Shown: piece after piece, positions 1-7,497 of the stretch
Layout of the letters: each line of letters opens with the position of its first letter
Numbering within the stretch: the first letter of the stretch is position 1
Source of the DNA: Deltaproteobacteria bacterium
GTDB lineage: Bacteria; Desulfobacterota; Desulfobacteria; Desulfobacterales; UBA11574
Assembly (NCBI GenBank): GCA_019313025.1
Contig: JAFDCA010000626.1
Coordinates: 1 to 12,433 of the forward strand
Length of the DNA stretch: 12,433 nucleotides
Direction of reading: 5' to 3'
The notes under the pieces: model-generated
What the model was told of the DNA's origin: nothing
Databases searched by the model: none
The model's input: only the letters and a program-made list of their open reading frames with translations
Translations under genes and position numbers: made by a program

Positions 1-39
1 ATCTCTTCTTATGCCTTTATTGCCGTCATTTTAATCCGG

Positions 40-1185
40 TCATACCGATTTCTTTATCCAGCTTTCAATGTAGGCATTAAATCGCTGTGTATCCAGCCCA
101 AAATCAATTTCAATTCCGATAACAAACAGGTCATCGGACCAATCGATTTTGTGAGCAATCCGGACATAATCCTTTTCGGTGGTAATGATGCAATTCGACT
201 TGCTCCTTTTAGCAGCCCAAAAAATGTCGTCAAGATTCCTTTCTGAGTAAGGATAATGATCCGGAAATTCCATAAAGCCCAACACATTGCATTTAAGGCT
301 CTTGAGGGTCCGCAGAAAATTATAATTATCTGCCAAACCAGAAAAAGCAAAGGCATTGCGCCCTTTTATACAATCTAAGTTTTCTTTGAATGTCTCTTGC
401 ACATTTTTCTCAAATATTTTTTTCTCTCCGTTAATCCTTTTATAAATAAACGGATGATGAAAAGACCGATAGGTCGGTTTTTTTCTTTCATAGGGACGAA
501 GCTTTTTTGACGACGATGATGCTTCGTTATGGTTCATCGCATCGGATTTTGTCAATATTATTGCATCCGCAAATAAAAGCGCTGAAGCAGGTTCTCTCAT
601 AATCCCCCTGGGCAATAGGTGTCCATTCCCAAAAGGTTTATGATAATCGAGCAGTACAAGATCCAGGTCACGCTGAAGCATTAAGTGCTGAAATCCGTCA
701 TCGAGCACAATAACATCCGGATCAAATTTCCGAATAGCCAACCTGCCCGCCTTAAACCGGTTTTTCCCCACAATTACCGGCACATCCTTCAATCTTTTTG
801 CCATCATATAGGGTTCATCTCCCGCAATTTCAGGCGTCATCAGCACCATCTTTCCGTCACTCACTATACCGCCGATGTTCTCAGCCTTTCCTTTGTACCC
901 ACGGCTGACAATCGCCACTTTATATCCCAATTGGTTTAAAGCTTGGGCAACATATATCGTCATGGGTGTCTTTCCAGTGCCGCCGACGGTAATGTTTCCA
1001 ATAGAAATTGTGGGACAGGAAAGTTTTTTTGATGTTAAAATACCTTTTTTGTAAAAACTGCGTCTTAATTTTATGGCACCCCCATAACATTTTGAGATCA
1101 TGCATAAAAAAAACTCAAACCAACCATATTCATCTTTGCTGTTACCCGTTATAATTCTTTCGATCTTTTTCTTAATATAAATCAC
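40..1185 (-). CDS. lpxK: LpxK, tetraacyldisaccharide 4'-kinase
   Basis: Inner-membrane-bound P-loop kinase that phosphorylates the 4' position of the lipid A disaccharide 1-phosphate to give lipid IVA. Of 381 residues, 22-40 form the membrane-associating N-terminal helix. SIGNITVGGTGKTP (61-74) is the Walker A loop, VAIVSRGYKGK (90-100) and AGDEPYMMAKR (121-131) follow, VLDDGFQHLML (160-170) has the conserved DDGxQH, and FGNGHLLPRGIMREP (185-199) and TTEKDYVR are family marks. FPDHYPYSE (307-315) gives the Asp309/His310 pair equivalent to the A. aeolicus active-site Asp/His; the usual DHH is DHY here. The start is GTG; no alternative start exists upstream before a stop and the N-terminus fits the family. 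It is somewhat longer than E. coli LpxK (328), mainly by an insert around 215-270. The 39 bases beyond the stop show nothing definite. Confidence 0.95.
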   Translation of the reverse strand: MIYIKKKIERIITGNSKDEYGWFEFFLCMISKCYGGAIKLRRSFYKKGILTSKKLSCPTISIGNITVGGTGKTPMTIYVAQALNQLGYKVAIVSRGYKGKAENIGGIVSDGKMVLMTPEIAGDEPYMMAKRLKDVPVIVGKNRFKAGRLAIRKFDPDVIVLDDGFQHLMLQRDLDLVLLDYHKPFGNGHLLPRGIMREPASALLFADAIILTKSDAMNHNEASSSSKKLRPYERKKPTYRSFHHPFIYKRINGEKKIFEKNVQETFKENLDCIKGRNAFAFSGLADNYNFLRTLKSLKCNVLGFMEFPDHYPYSERNLDDIFWAAKRSKSNCIITTEKDYVRIAHKIDWSDDLFVIGIEIDFGLDTQRFNAYIESWIKKSV

Positions 1186-1226
1186 GGTGCTTTTCGGCTT
1201 TTGGTTATCTGTTATTCGTTTTTCGT

Positions 1227-1274
1227 TAATAGTTGAGTCTTTCGAAATAAATCACTTTAAAAAGCTTCAGGTAT
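1227..1274 (-). repeat. Dispersed intergenic repeat, copy B (waaA-lpxK gap)
   Basis: On the minus strand it reads ATACCTGAAGCTT, then a GTGATTTATTTCGAAAGACT core, then CTATTA. It is the counterpart of 7450-7497 and overlaps the left terminal repeat of the 202-bp element. The remaining 41 bp up to lpxK (1186-1226) are A-rich on the coding strand, with no clear promoter. Confidence 0.6.
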
Positions 1275-1465
1275 GATTAATTTTTTTTGCTGGAAGCTGT
1301 CTGAGTGGATTAGGGATCATTTTGAAAGAACCATACTATATTTAACTTTATGGATGAAACTCCCTGTTAAAACAAATGACCTATATAAATAGCCTGGGTA
1401 GGTTCTTTCATTAGGAGCCCTTATGCCACGAGTTCTTTCAGAAAAAATTTAATTATACCTGAAGC
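1264..1465. mobile_element. 202-bp element with terminal inverted repeats (MITE-like)
   Basis: The ends are GCTTCAGGTATGATTAATTT (from 1264) and, read on the other strand from 1465, GCTTCAGGTATAATTAAATT, about 24 bp that match at nearly every position and then run into T-tracts on both sides. The interior has no usable open frame. It contains a nested inverted pair GAAAGAACC (1324-1332) and GGTTCTTTC (1401-1409), plus a second GTTCTTTC at 1432-1439. Size, lack of coding capacity and terminal repeats fit a miniature inverted-repeat element or insertion-sequence remnant. No exact target-site duplication was found next to the ends. It fills most of the 306-bp gap between waaA and lpxK. Confidence 0.6.
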
Positions 1466-1491
1466 GGCAATGATTTTAAAAGGTTAAAAAA

Positions 1492-2814
1492 TTACAGGTG
1501 ATCTTTGATCACCCGTATCGTCTTTTCAATAGCCCCTCTATTGGTGGTCAAAACTCCCAAAGCATTATTTCCCATCTCCAAGGCTCTTTCTTCATTTTCC
1601 AATAGTGAAACCAGGGCATTATATAGATCTTTTGCATTCTTGACACGAACGGCACCCCCAGCCTCCAGAAGCATTTTAGATATGTCAGCAAAATCGCTCA
1701 TATCATGTCCAAATATAATCGGTTTTGAAAATGCTGCGGGTTCAAGAGGATTGTGTCCGCCGCAATTCACCAAACTTCCGCCAACAAATGCGATATCAGC
1801 GATGGCATAAAGCTTTTTTAGAATTCCCATGATATCAATGATGATAACATCCAATTTTTTTCCGGATGATATCTTTTTAAGTTCTTTCATAAAGGCAACT
1901 GAATATCCTGCAGAATCAAAGATACGAAACACTGAACCAGCGCGTTCGGGATTGCGGGGTGCCACAATGAGTAATAAATCGTTCTCGTGATGTTTTACTC
2001 TTGAAAATGCATCCAACAGCATCACCTCTTCACCTGGATGCGTGCTTCCTGCCAAAAATACCTTCCGGGCATTCTGTATGTGCATGGATTGCCTTAGGAT
2101 ATCCGTTTCTCGTGAACCTTGGATTTGATGTATACCATCAAATTTAACGTTTCCGGTTACAGTTATCCGATCCAACGGAACACCAAGTTCTTGAAAGCGC
2201 CCCGCGTCCTCTGAGGATTGGGTACAGATATGAAAAAATTTCAAGAACACCTGCTTGGTAAATAACCCAAAACGTTTGTATCCGATAAAAGATTTTTTAG
2301 ATAGCCTTGCATTCACTAGAAATACAGGCACCTTTCTCATTTTCATCTCAAAAAGAAAATTGGGCCATATATCCGTCTCAACCATTACAACAACTGCAGG
2401 ATCTATTCTTCTAACAATACGTTTTACCGAGAAAGCCAGATCATAAGGAAAATAAAAAACAGAATGAACTTCGTTTGTTAAATGCTGCTTGGCCATATCA
2501 AAGCCTGTTTGGGTAGAAGCAGAAAATACAATATCTCTGGTATTAGAACATTCCTTTAACCCCTTAACGAGTGGAACTGAGGAGAGTACCTCTCCCACCG
2601 AAAGTGCGTGTATCCATATGTGCTTTTTTACTGGCCTGCCAGGTTTTCCGGATACGAATTCTCTTGGCAACCCGGCCATTCCCAATCGCTGAAGAACTGT
2701 TTTCCGTCGCTTGCCAGATATCAGAACCATGGGAATTATCAGGGGAAATCCCATGGTTATCACAATAAAAAACAGTATATTATATAAAAATATCAACCAG
2801 GTGTCCTTTTTCAC
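1492..2814 (-). CDS. waaA: WaaA (KdtA), Kdo transferase
   Basis: Membrane-anchored GT-B glycosyltransferase (GT30) that adds 3-deoxy-D-manno-octulosonate from CMP-Kdo to lipid IVA on the inner face of the inner membrane. Of 440 residues, 7-32 form the N-terminal membrane anchor. IHALSVGEV (68-76) holds the putative catalytic Glu75. Further family motifs are VETDIWPN (145-152), TGNVKFD (220-226), LAGSTHPGEE (254-263), IVAPRNPER (283-291) and GGSLVNCGGHNPLEPA (345-360). How many Kdo units it adds cannot be read from sequence. The start is GTG; the only upstream in-frame codons before a stop (at 2836-2838) offer no other start, so GTG is well supported. The ribosome site is poor (GGAAA is too close). 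A palindromic element lies just upstream and a 306-bp gap follows. Confidence 0.96.
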   Translation of the reverse strand: MKKDTWLIFLYNILFFIVITMGFPLIIPMVLISGKRRKTVLQRLGMAGLPREFVSGKPGRPVKKHIWIHALSVGEVLSSVPLVKGLKECSNTRDIVFSASTQTGFDMAKQHLTNEVHSVFYFPYDLAFSVKRIVRRIDPAVVVMVETDIWPNFLFEMKMRKVPVFLVNARLSKKSFIGYKRFGLFTKQVFLKFFHICTQSSEDAGRFQELGVPLDRITVTGNVKFDGIHQIQGSRETDILRQSMHIQNARKVFLAGSTHPGEEVMLLDAFSRVKHHENDLLLIVAPRNPERAGSVFRIFDSAGYSVAFMKELKKISSGKKLDVIIIDIMGILKKLYAIADIAFVGGSLVNCGGHNPLEPAAFSKPIIFGHDMSDFADISKMLLEAGGAVRVKNAKDLYNALVSLLENEERALEMGNNALGVLTTNRGAIEKTIRVIKDHL

Positions 2815-2845
2815 TTTCCATTGGCCACGCCCTACTCATAACCTT

Positions 2846-2962
2846 GCACGAGTTGGAGGCTTTCATATATGCAAGGCATTTAAGGGCGAAGCCATCCGCC
2901 AAAGATCTGTGGCGGATTGCAAGCTCTTAATAACGTAGCAGATGAAAGTCTCCGGTTCGTGC
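2846..2962. repeat. 117-bp imperfect palindrome between lptG and waaA
   Basis: The outer arms, 2846-2866 (GCACGAGTTGGAGGCTTTCA) and 2942-2962 read in reverse complement (GCACGAACCGGAGACTTTCA), agree at 17 of 21 positions. A middle pair (TTAAGGGC versus TTAAGAGC) and a perfect 8-bp inner stem ATCCGCCA/TGGCGGAT (2894-2901 and 2910-2917, 8-base loop) continue the symmetry. The whole element could fold as one long hairpin in RNA or as a cruciform in DNA. It ends about 30 bp before the waaA start codon. It is not an integron attC site: no GTTRRRY/RYYYAAC core pair is present. The flanking parts of the 237-bp gap show no other feature. Confidence 0.7.
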
Positions 2963-3051
2963 ATTGGGTGAAAAATGATATGATTTTTCTTAAGCGTACT
3001 TCAATCAAGTAACCGAAATATTCTCATTAATTTTCATGCAAGACTCAGGTA

Positions 3052-4128
3052 TTATTCGGCATTCAATAACGTCAGCGCTCCAAAACTGAAAAAAGCCAGG
3101 TTTGCGGACCATGCAGCAATACCAGGTGGCAATATCTCACCATATCCGAGCGACAAACAAAAACTGTAAAAAATCCAGTATATAAATGCTGTACCAATAC
3201 CGTAGGAAATGACAACAGGCATACCTTCTCCAACGGTTCCTCTGGCCGCAAGACCTGTCCCTACCATACACATAATGACACAGATAAAAGGAAAGGCTAT
3301 CTTGGCATAAAGATCCACCTTATATACCGTGGCATCATATCCCTCTGCCTCAACTTTTTTGATATACGCTAACAGCTCTTTAAAGGTCATCTCTTCCGAT
3401 TTTTTAGCCACCGTAATTAAATTTTCAGGCAATAAGTCTAATTGTTCCGTCTTGTTTTTATGAAAGGTTATGTTGCAGTTCCCCTTTTTTTTGTCAAGAA
3501 TCTGTTCCATTAATTCATGTAACATCCATGCCCCTTTATCGAAAACACCTTTCTTGGCATCGATTCTCCGGATCAGTCTGAAATTTTCATCAAACTTATA
3601 AAAGGTAATTCCATTGATGGTTTTGTTTTTTGGATTAAAATATTTAACGTGTGTGATACTTCGATTGCCTTTAATCCAAATATTTTTTTCCTTAGTGATA
3701 ACTGTCGGCTCTCTACGAACCTCTTTGAACCAAATCTGGTTCGACTTTCCCATTGTGATGGGAACGATGACATCAGACAAGACAAAAAGTAGGACACCCA
3801 AAATACATCCTATGATGAAAACCGGTTTTAAAAGATAATAGATGCGTATTCCACTGCTTTTTAGAGCCGTAAGCTCGTTGCCTCGAGCCATGAGACTAAA
3901 GACGATGAGAACAGACATCAGAATACAAATGGGAATTATTTGGGCAACGATAAACGGTATATTAAGTGCGAAAAAAAATATCATCTTTGAAAACGGTATG
4001 GCGGCTTCAATAAAATCATCTAACTTTTCAAAAAAATCCACAGCAAGATATATACCGACGACAAATACCAGAACAATTCCAAAATATTTTAAAATCTGAA
4101 CTGTTATATATTTGTAAATAATAGACAT
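3052..4128 (-). CDS. lptG: LptG, LPS export permease subunit
   Basis: Partner of LptF in the LptB2FG extractor, 358 residues (E. coli LptG is about the same length). Membrane segments lie near residues 13-33, 49-80 and 103-125, the periplasmic beta-jellyroll domain at about 130-265, and C-terminal membrane segments near 276-293, 303-325 and 337-355. The loop ARGNELTALKSSGIRIYYLL (81-100) is the conserved LptB-coupling region. The ATG start lies 56 bp after the lptF stop, with only a weak ribosome site (CGATAAG). The downstream gap of 237 bp contains a long palindrome before waaA. Assignment as G rather than F rests on order and on the N-terminal pattern. Confidence 0.92.
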   Translation of the reverse strand: MSIIYKYITVQILKYFGIVLVFVVGIYLAVDFFEKLDDFIEAAIPFSKMIFFFALNIPFIVAQIIPICILMSVLIVFSLMARGNELTALKSSGIRIYYLLKPVFIIGCILGVLLFVLSDVIVPITMGKSNQIWFKEVRREPTVITKEKNIWIKGNRSITHVKYFNPKNKTINGITFYKFDENFRLIRRIDAKKGVFDKGAWMLHELMEQILDKKKGNCNITFHKNKTEQLDLLPENLITVAKKSEEMTFKELLAYIKKVEAEGYDATVYKVDLYAKIAFPFICVIMCMVGTGLAARGTVGEGMPVVISYGIGTAFIYWIFYSFCLSLGYGEILPPGIAAWSANLAFFSFGALTLLNAE

Positions 4129-4184
4129 CTTATCGTGATGCTTTGGTAAAATCGAAATACGTCTTTTGTAACCACTGATTCGAT

Positions 4185-5375
4185 TTATTCATCGTTTTTA
4201 TGTTTTTTTAACAGCGGTTTAAATTTCTTTTTAAAAAAATTGAAGAACGACATTATTTTTACAGCTCGGTCATTTGCAGTCTTGGTAAGAAGAAACAGGC
4301 CCAGACTACCCAAGGCGATATTCGGAACCCACATTCCGATCATTGGTGGATAAACACCGGCTTCTCCAAAAACAGACCCGGCCGACAACATCACATAATA
4401 GATTAAAAAGAAGATCATTCCCAACCCCAAACCCGTGGACCGCTTTGCAGATTCCGACTGAATCCCGAGAGGAACCGCCAAAAGTCCAAGGGCCAAGCAG
4501 GCAAATGGAATCGAAAATTTTTTGTGTAATTCAATCAATGCCGAATAATACTGCGCGTTTTTTTTAGGAAAGGTCTTCAAGTACTCCCTTAAATCTCCAA
4601 AATGCATCTCATCTTCATCTTTGGGACCACCATTTGAGGCCGTCAGAGGTTTTTTGAAATCAAGATTGACATCATAGCTGTCAAAGTTGATCGAGTGGGC
4701 AGACCTGTTTCCAAGATTGACTTGATTGATGGTTCCTTGGTAAAGTTTTAAATGAAATACAAGCTTTTCAGGGTCTGCAAACATTCTCCCTTTTGGCGCC
4801 ATTATGGTACTGACAATATTTTGAGACCGTTTGTCCTCAATAAAAACATCCCTGAGAATTTTTTTCTTTAAATCTATTTTATTGATATAAAGCATGACAT
4901 CTTTAAAACTGTCATTGAAAGTCCTCTCTTTAAGTCCGGCATCGACATGAGACGCAGCAACTTGAAATGTCAGTTCTCTAATTGAAACCTTTCCCCACGG
5001 CATTCCATAGAGAGTTATAAGAACAGATAAGACGAACCCAATTACACAAAAAACAAGCACGGGAGGCATCAGGCCGTAAATACTGACTCCGCCTGCTTTG
5101 AGGGCAACAAGTTCTTTATCGTTTGACAATCGAATAAACGTCAGTAAAACAGCCATCATCACTGACATGGGGATCACAAAAGATAGAAAACGGGGAACGG
5201 AATAGAGAAGGATTAAAAGAACGGAAAACATACTGATTTTGTAATTTACAATCAGATTTGTGATATCAAGTATCTTTGTCATCAGAAATACAAAAGTAAA
5301 AAACACCACGTTAATGACAAAAGGCAACATCATTTCTTTGAGTAAGTATCTATTTATAATGGAATTACTTTTCAT
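4185..5375 (-). CDS. lptF: LptF, LPS export permease subunit
   Basis: Inner-membrane permease of the YjgP/YjgQ family; with LptG and the ATPase LptB it extracts LPS from the inner membrane and feeds it to LptC/LptA. Of 396 residues, the N-terminal part carries three membrane segments (about 16-35, 50-80, 102-124), then a periplasmic beta-jellyroll domain (about 130-270), then three further segments (about 288-304, 315-335, 347-364) and a basic tail (FKKKFKPLLKKHK). The cytoplasmic loop NDKELVALKAGGVS (85-98) is the usual LptB-contact region. The ATG at 5375 is preferred over an in-frame TTG 24 codons upstream because MKSNSIINRYLLKEMMLPF matches the typical family start; the Shine-Dalgarno is poor. 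LptF rather than LptG is inferred from its first position in the pair. Confidence 0.92.
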   Translation of the reverse strand: MKSNSIINRYLLKEMMLPFVINVVFFTFVFLMTKILDITNLIVNYKISMFSVLLILLYSVPRFLSFVIPMSVMMAVLLTFIRLSNDKELVALKAGGVSIYGLMPPVLVFCVIGFVLSVLITLYGMPWGKVSIRELTFQVAASHVDAGLKERTFNDSFKDVMLYINKIDLKKKILRDVFIEDKRSQNIVSTIMAPKGRMFADPEKLVFHLKLYQGTINQVNLGNRSAHSINFDSYDVNLDFKKPLTASNGGPKDEDEMHFGDLREYLKTFPKKNAQYYSALIELHKKFSIPFACLALGLLAVPLGIQSESAKRSTGLGLGMIFFLIYYVMLSAGSVFGEAGVYPPMIGMWVPNIALGSLGLFLLTKTANDRAVKIMSFFNFFKKKFKPLLKKHKNDE

Positions 5376-5583
5376 CTTAGGCGGGATGGCGGTTATTAAT
5401 TGAAAATTTTCGATTGAAGTCTCCCCTTGGTATGACCCAATCGGCAATCATAGTCGATGCTGCGGCCAATTGTTAGATCTTGCATAAACAACCAACCGTA
5501 TTGAATCGGGTAAGGCCAGGTATTGAAGATTTATTATCGCTCTTTGTATCCAAAAATCCACATAAGTTCAGGTGACTCATAGA

Positions 5584-7365
5584 TTATCTGTTCTGTTTGA
5601 ACACATCGGAATGGTATCCCCTGTTATTGTCATTACTGTATTGCATCTGATAGAGTTTAAAAAATTCTCCTCGCATGGAAATCAGTTCCTCTTGTTTCCC
5701 CTCTTCTTCGACCCGACCATTAACAATAACGACAATCCTGTCGGCATAATCAATGGTTGAGAGCCTGTGAGCGATGACAAAGGTCGTTCGCCCTTTCATC
5801 AAATTCTCCAAAGCCTTCTGAACAAGCATCTCCGCCTCGGCATCCAGAGAAGATGTTGCTTCGTCAAGAATCAATATCGGTGCATCTTTAAGCAGGGCAC
5901 GCGCAATACATATCCTCTGTTTTTCACCGCCGGAAAGACGACCCCCAAGCTCTCCGATATTCGTATCAAATTTGTTCGGAAAACTTTGTATGAAATCATA
6001 TGCATAGGCTGCTTCTGCGGCGTTGATGATTTCTTTGTCCGTTGCATTCCACTTACCATAGGCGATATTGTTCCTTATCGTGTCGTTAAAAAGGATCGGT
6101 TCTTGAGTAACGACACCCATCTGATCACGAAGTGAAGATATCGAAATATCACGAATATCGATCCCATCGATTCTGACGGCCCCCTGGGTCACATCATAAA
6201 ATCTTGGTATCAGATTTACCAGCGATGTTTTACCGCCGCCACTCATCCCGACCAGTGCCAGAACCTCGCCGGCCTTGACATCCAGATTGATATCTTTAAG
6301 AACCATGACATCATCATATTTAAAAGACACGTTTTCAAACGTTACCCGGTGGGGTCCTCGTTTAATTGAAATAGAATCCTTTCTCTCTGTTATGTCTGGC
6401 TCCATTTCTATAATGTCGAAAACTCTATCGGCAGCGGCAAGTCCTTGCTGGACCGCATTGTTGAGCCCGCTCAGTTTTTTTACTGGATCATATAACATCA
6501 GTACCGCAGCCATAAATGAAAAAAACGTTCCGGCTGTGGAACTACCTGTAATGACCTTATAGCCTCCGTACCATATAATAAAAGCGATTCCCAATCCACC
6601 AAGAAACTCCATGATCGGAGAAGATAAAGACCTTGCAATTACGGCTTTCATTTCAAGTTTGAACAGATCGAGGGTTTTGTTAAAAAAACGCTTTTTTTCA
6701 TATGATTCCATACCGAATGCCTTAACAATTTTGTTGCCGGCAAATGTTTCATGCAAAAAAGAATTCAGATCTGCCATAGCCTCCTGACAACCGGTACTTA
6801 TCCGTCGAACCCTTCTGCCAAATTCAACAACAGGAAAAAAGGCAATCGGCAAAACAACAAATGCAAACAGGGCCATTTTCCAGTCACGATAAAAAATAAC
6901 AAATGTCAAACCCACAATGGTAAAGCTGTCTTTTAATGAGCCTGTGACCTCCGTTGAAACCATGGTTTTGATAATATTGACGTCGTTTGTAATTCGTGAC
7001 ATGAGAACACCGGTCTTTTCTTTATGGAAAAAAGCGATGGGAAGATCTTGTATGCGGTTATAAAGATCGTTTCTTAAGTCCTTGATGACATTTTCTCCCA
7101 CATAATTCATTAAATAGTCTTGACCATACATTCCCAGTCCACGCAGGAAGTAAATTAGGACAACGACTAGGGGAATGATTTTGAGCATTGTGGTGTCTTT
7201 ATTAAAAAATATGTCGTCCAGCACCGGTTTTACTAAAAAGGCTGTTGCAGAGCTTGCCACGGCAATGACCAGCATACATACCATTGCCAGAAAAAGTCTG
7301 AATTTATTTTCCTTGATAAGCGCCAGTAAGCGTTTGTGTCTGTTTCTTAATTTTAGTTTAAACAT
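5584..7365 (-). CDS. msbA: MsbA-type lipid A/LPS ABC exporter (flippase)
   Basis: Half-size ABC exporter of 593 residues that as a homodimer would flip core-lipid A across the inner membrane using ATP. The N-terminal transmembrane domain holds about six hydrophobic segments (around residues 23-45, 62-78, 145-160, 164-182, 250-267 and 278-293). The nucleotide-binding domain (about 340-575) shows Walker A GMSGGGKT (373-380), Q-loop VTQEP (419-423), signature LSGGE (477-481, a common variant of LSGGQ), Walker B ILILDE (497-502) and H-loop His533 in IAHRLST. Assignment to MsbA rather than another exporter rests on the close fit and on its place between lpxB and lptF. The start is ATG. A 131-bp repeat-bearing gap lies upstream and a 136-bp gap downstream in which no promoter, terminator or gene was recognised. 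Confidence 0.93.
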   Translation of the reverse strand: MFKLKLRNRHKRLLALIKENKFRLFLAMVCMLVIAVASSATAFLVKPVLDDIFFNKDTTMLKIIPLVVVLIYFLRGLGMYGQDYLMNYVGENVIKDLRNDLYNRIQDLPIAFFHKEKTGVLMSRITNDVNIIKTMVSTEVTGSLKDSFTIVGLTFVIFYRDWKMALFAFVVLPIAFFPVVEFGRRVRRISTGCQEAMADLNSFLHETFAGNKIVKAFGMESYEKKRFFNKTLDLFKLEMKAVIARSLSSPIMEFLGGLGIAFIIWYGGYKVITGSSTAGTFFSFMAAVLMLYDPVKKLSGLNNAVQQGLAAADRVFDIIEMEPDITERKDSISIKRGPHRVTFENVSFKYDDVMVLKDINLDVKAGEVLALVGMSGGGKTSLVNLIPRFYDVTQGAVRIDGIDIRDISISSLRDQMGVVTQEPILFNDTIRNNIAYGKWNATDKEIINAAEAAYAYDFIQSFPNKFDTNIGELGGRLSGGEKQRICIARALLKDAPILILDEATSSLDAEAEMLVQKALENLMKGRTTFVIAHRLSTIDYADRIVVIVNGRVEEEGKQEELISMRGEFFKLYQMQYSNDNNRGYHSDVFKQNR

Positions 7366-7449
7366 ATTCTACCTAAACGGGTCGTTTCAGGTTCTCCGTT
7401 CAACGTTCTATGTCGTAAAAGATATTCGGATGCGAACCATGAGTTATCC

Positions 7450-7497
7450 TAATAGCAGTCCTTTGAAACAAATCGATTTCAGAGAAGCTTCAGGTAT
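7450..7497 (-). repeat. Dispersed intergenic repeat, copy A (lpxB-msbA gap)
   Basis: On the minus strand this begins ATACCTGAAGCTT directly at the end of lpxB, continues through a GATTTRTTTC-type core and ends CTATTA. The same order of motifs recurs at 1227-1274 between waaA and lpxK, with two small indels; 13 bases are identical at the start. Nothing else was recognised in the rest of the 131-bp gap (7366-7496) apart from a small AACGTT-centred palindrome near 7400. The msbA ATG follows AGGTAGAAT. Confidence 0.6.

Noticed and set aside
1..39. Start of a further gene after lpxK.
   Set aside because: Short ATG frames here stop within a few codons; too little sequence to support a call.
1280..1440. 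tRNA-like remnant, because TGTCTGAGTGG resembles a D-arm of a serine tRNA.
   Set aside because: No T-arm with GTTCRANNC, no anticodon stem and no matching acceptor stem could be found around it.
1186..1491. Rho-independent terminator between waaA and lpxK.
   Set aside because: The inverted repeats are about 150 bases apart and AT-rich; there is no compact GC-rich stem followed by a T-run on the transcribed strand.
2846..2962. Integron attC site, because of the long imperfect palindrome.
   Set aside because: The outer ends lack the paired RYYYAAC and GTTRRRY core sites, and there is no cassette array or integrase.
5376..5447. N-terminal extension of lptF from an upstream TTG.
   Set aside because: The extra 24 residues are not membrane- or signal-like, and the ATG at 5375 gives the usual family start.
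5767..6135. Plus-strand open frames such as this one inside msbA, and similar ones elsewhere.
   Set aside because: They lie wholly opposite strongly supported genes, have no recognisable domain and no ribosome site of note; treated as shadows.
5584..7365. Degenerate ABC signature (LSGGE rather than LSGGQ) as a sign of an inactive ATPase.
   Set aside because: LSGGE is a frequent functional variant, and Walker A, Walker B, Q-loop and H-loop are all intact.
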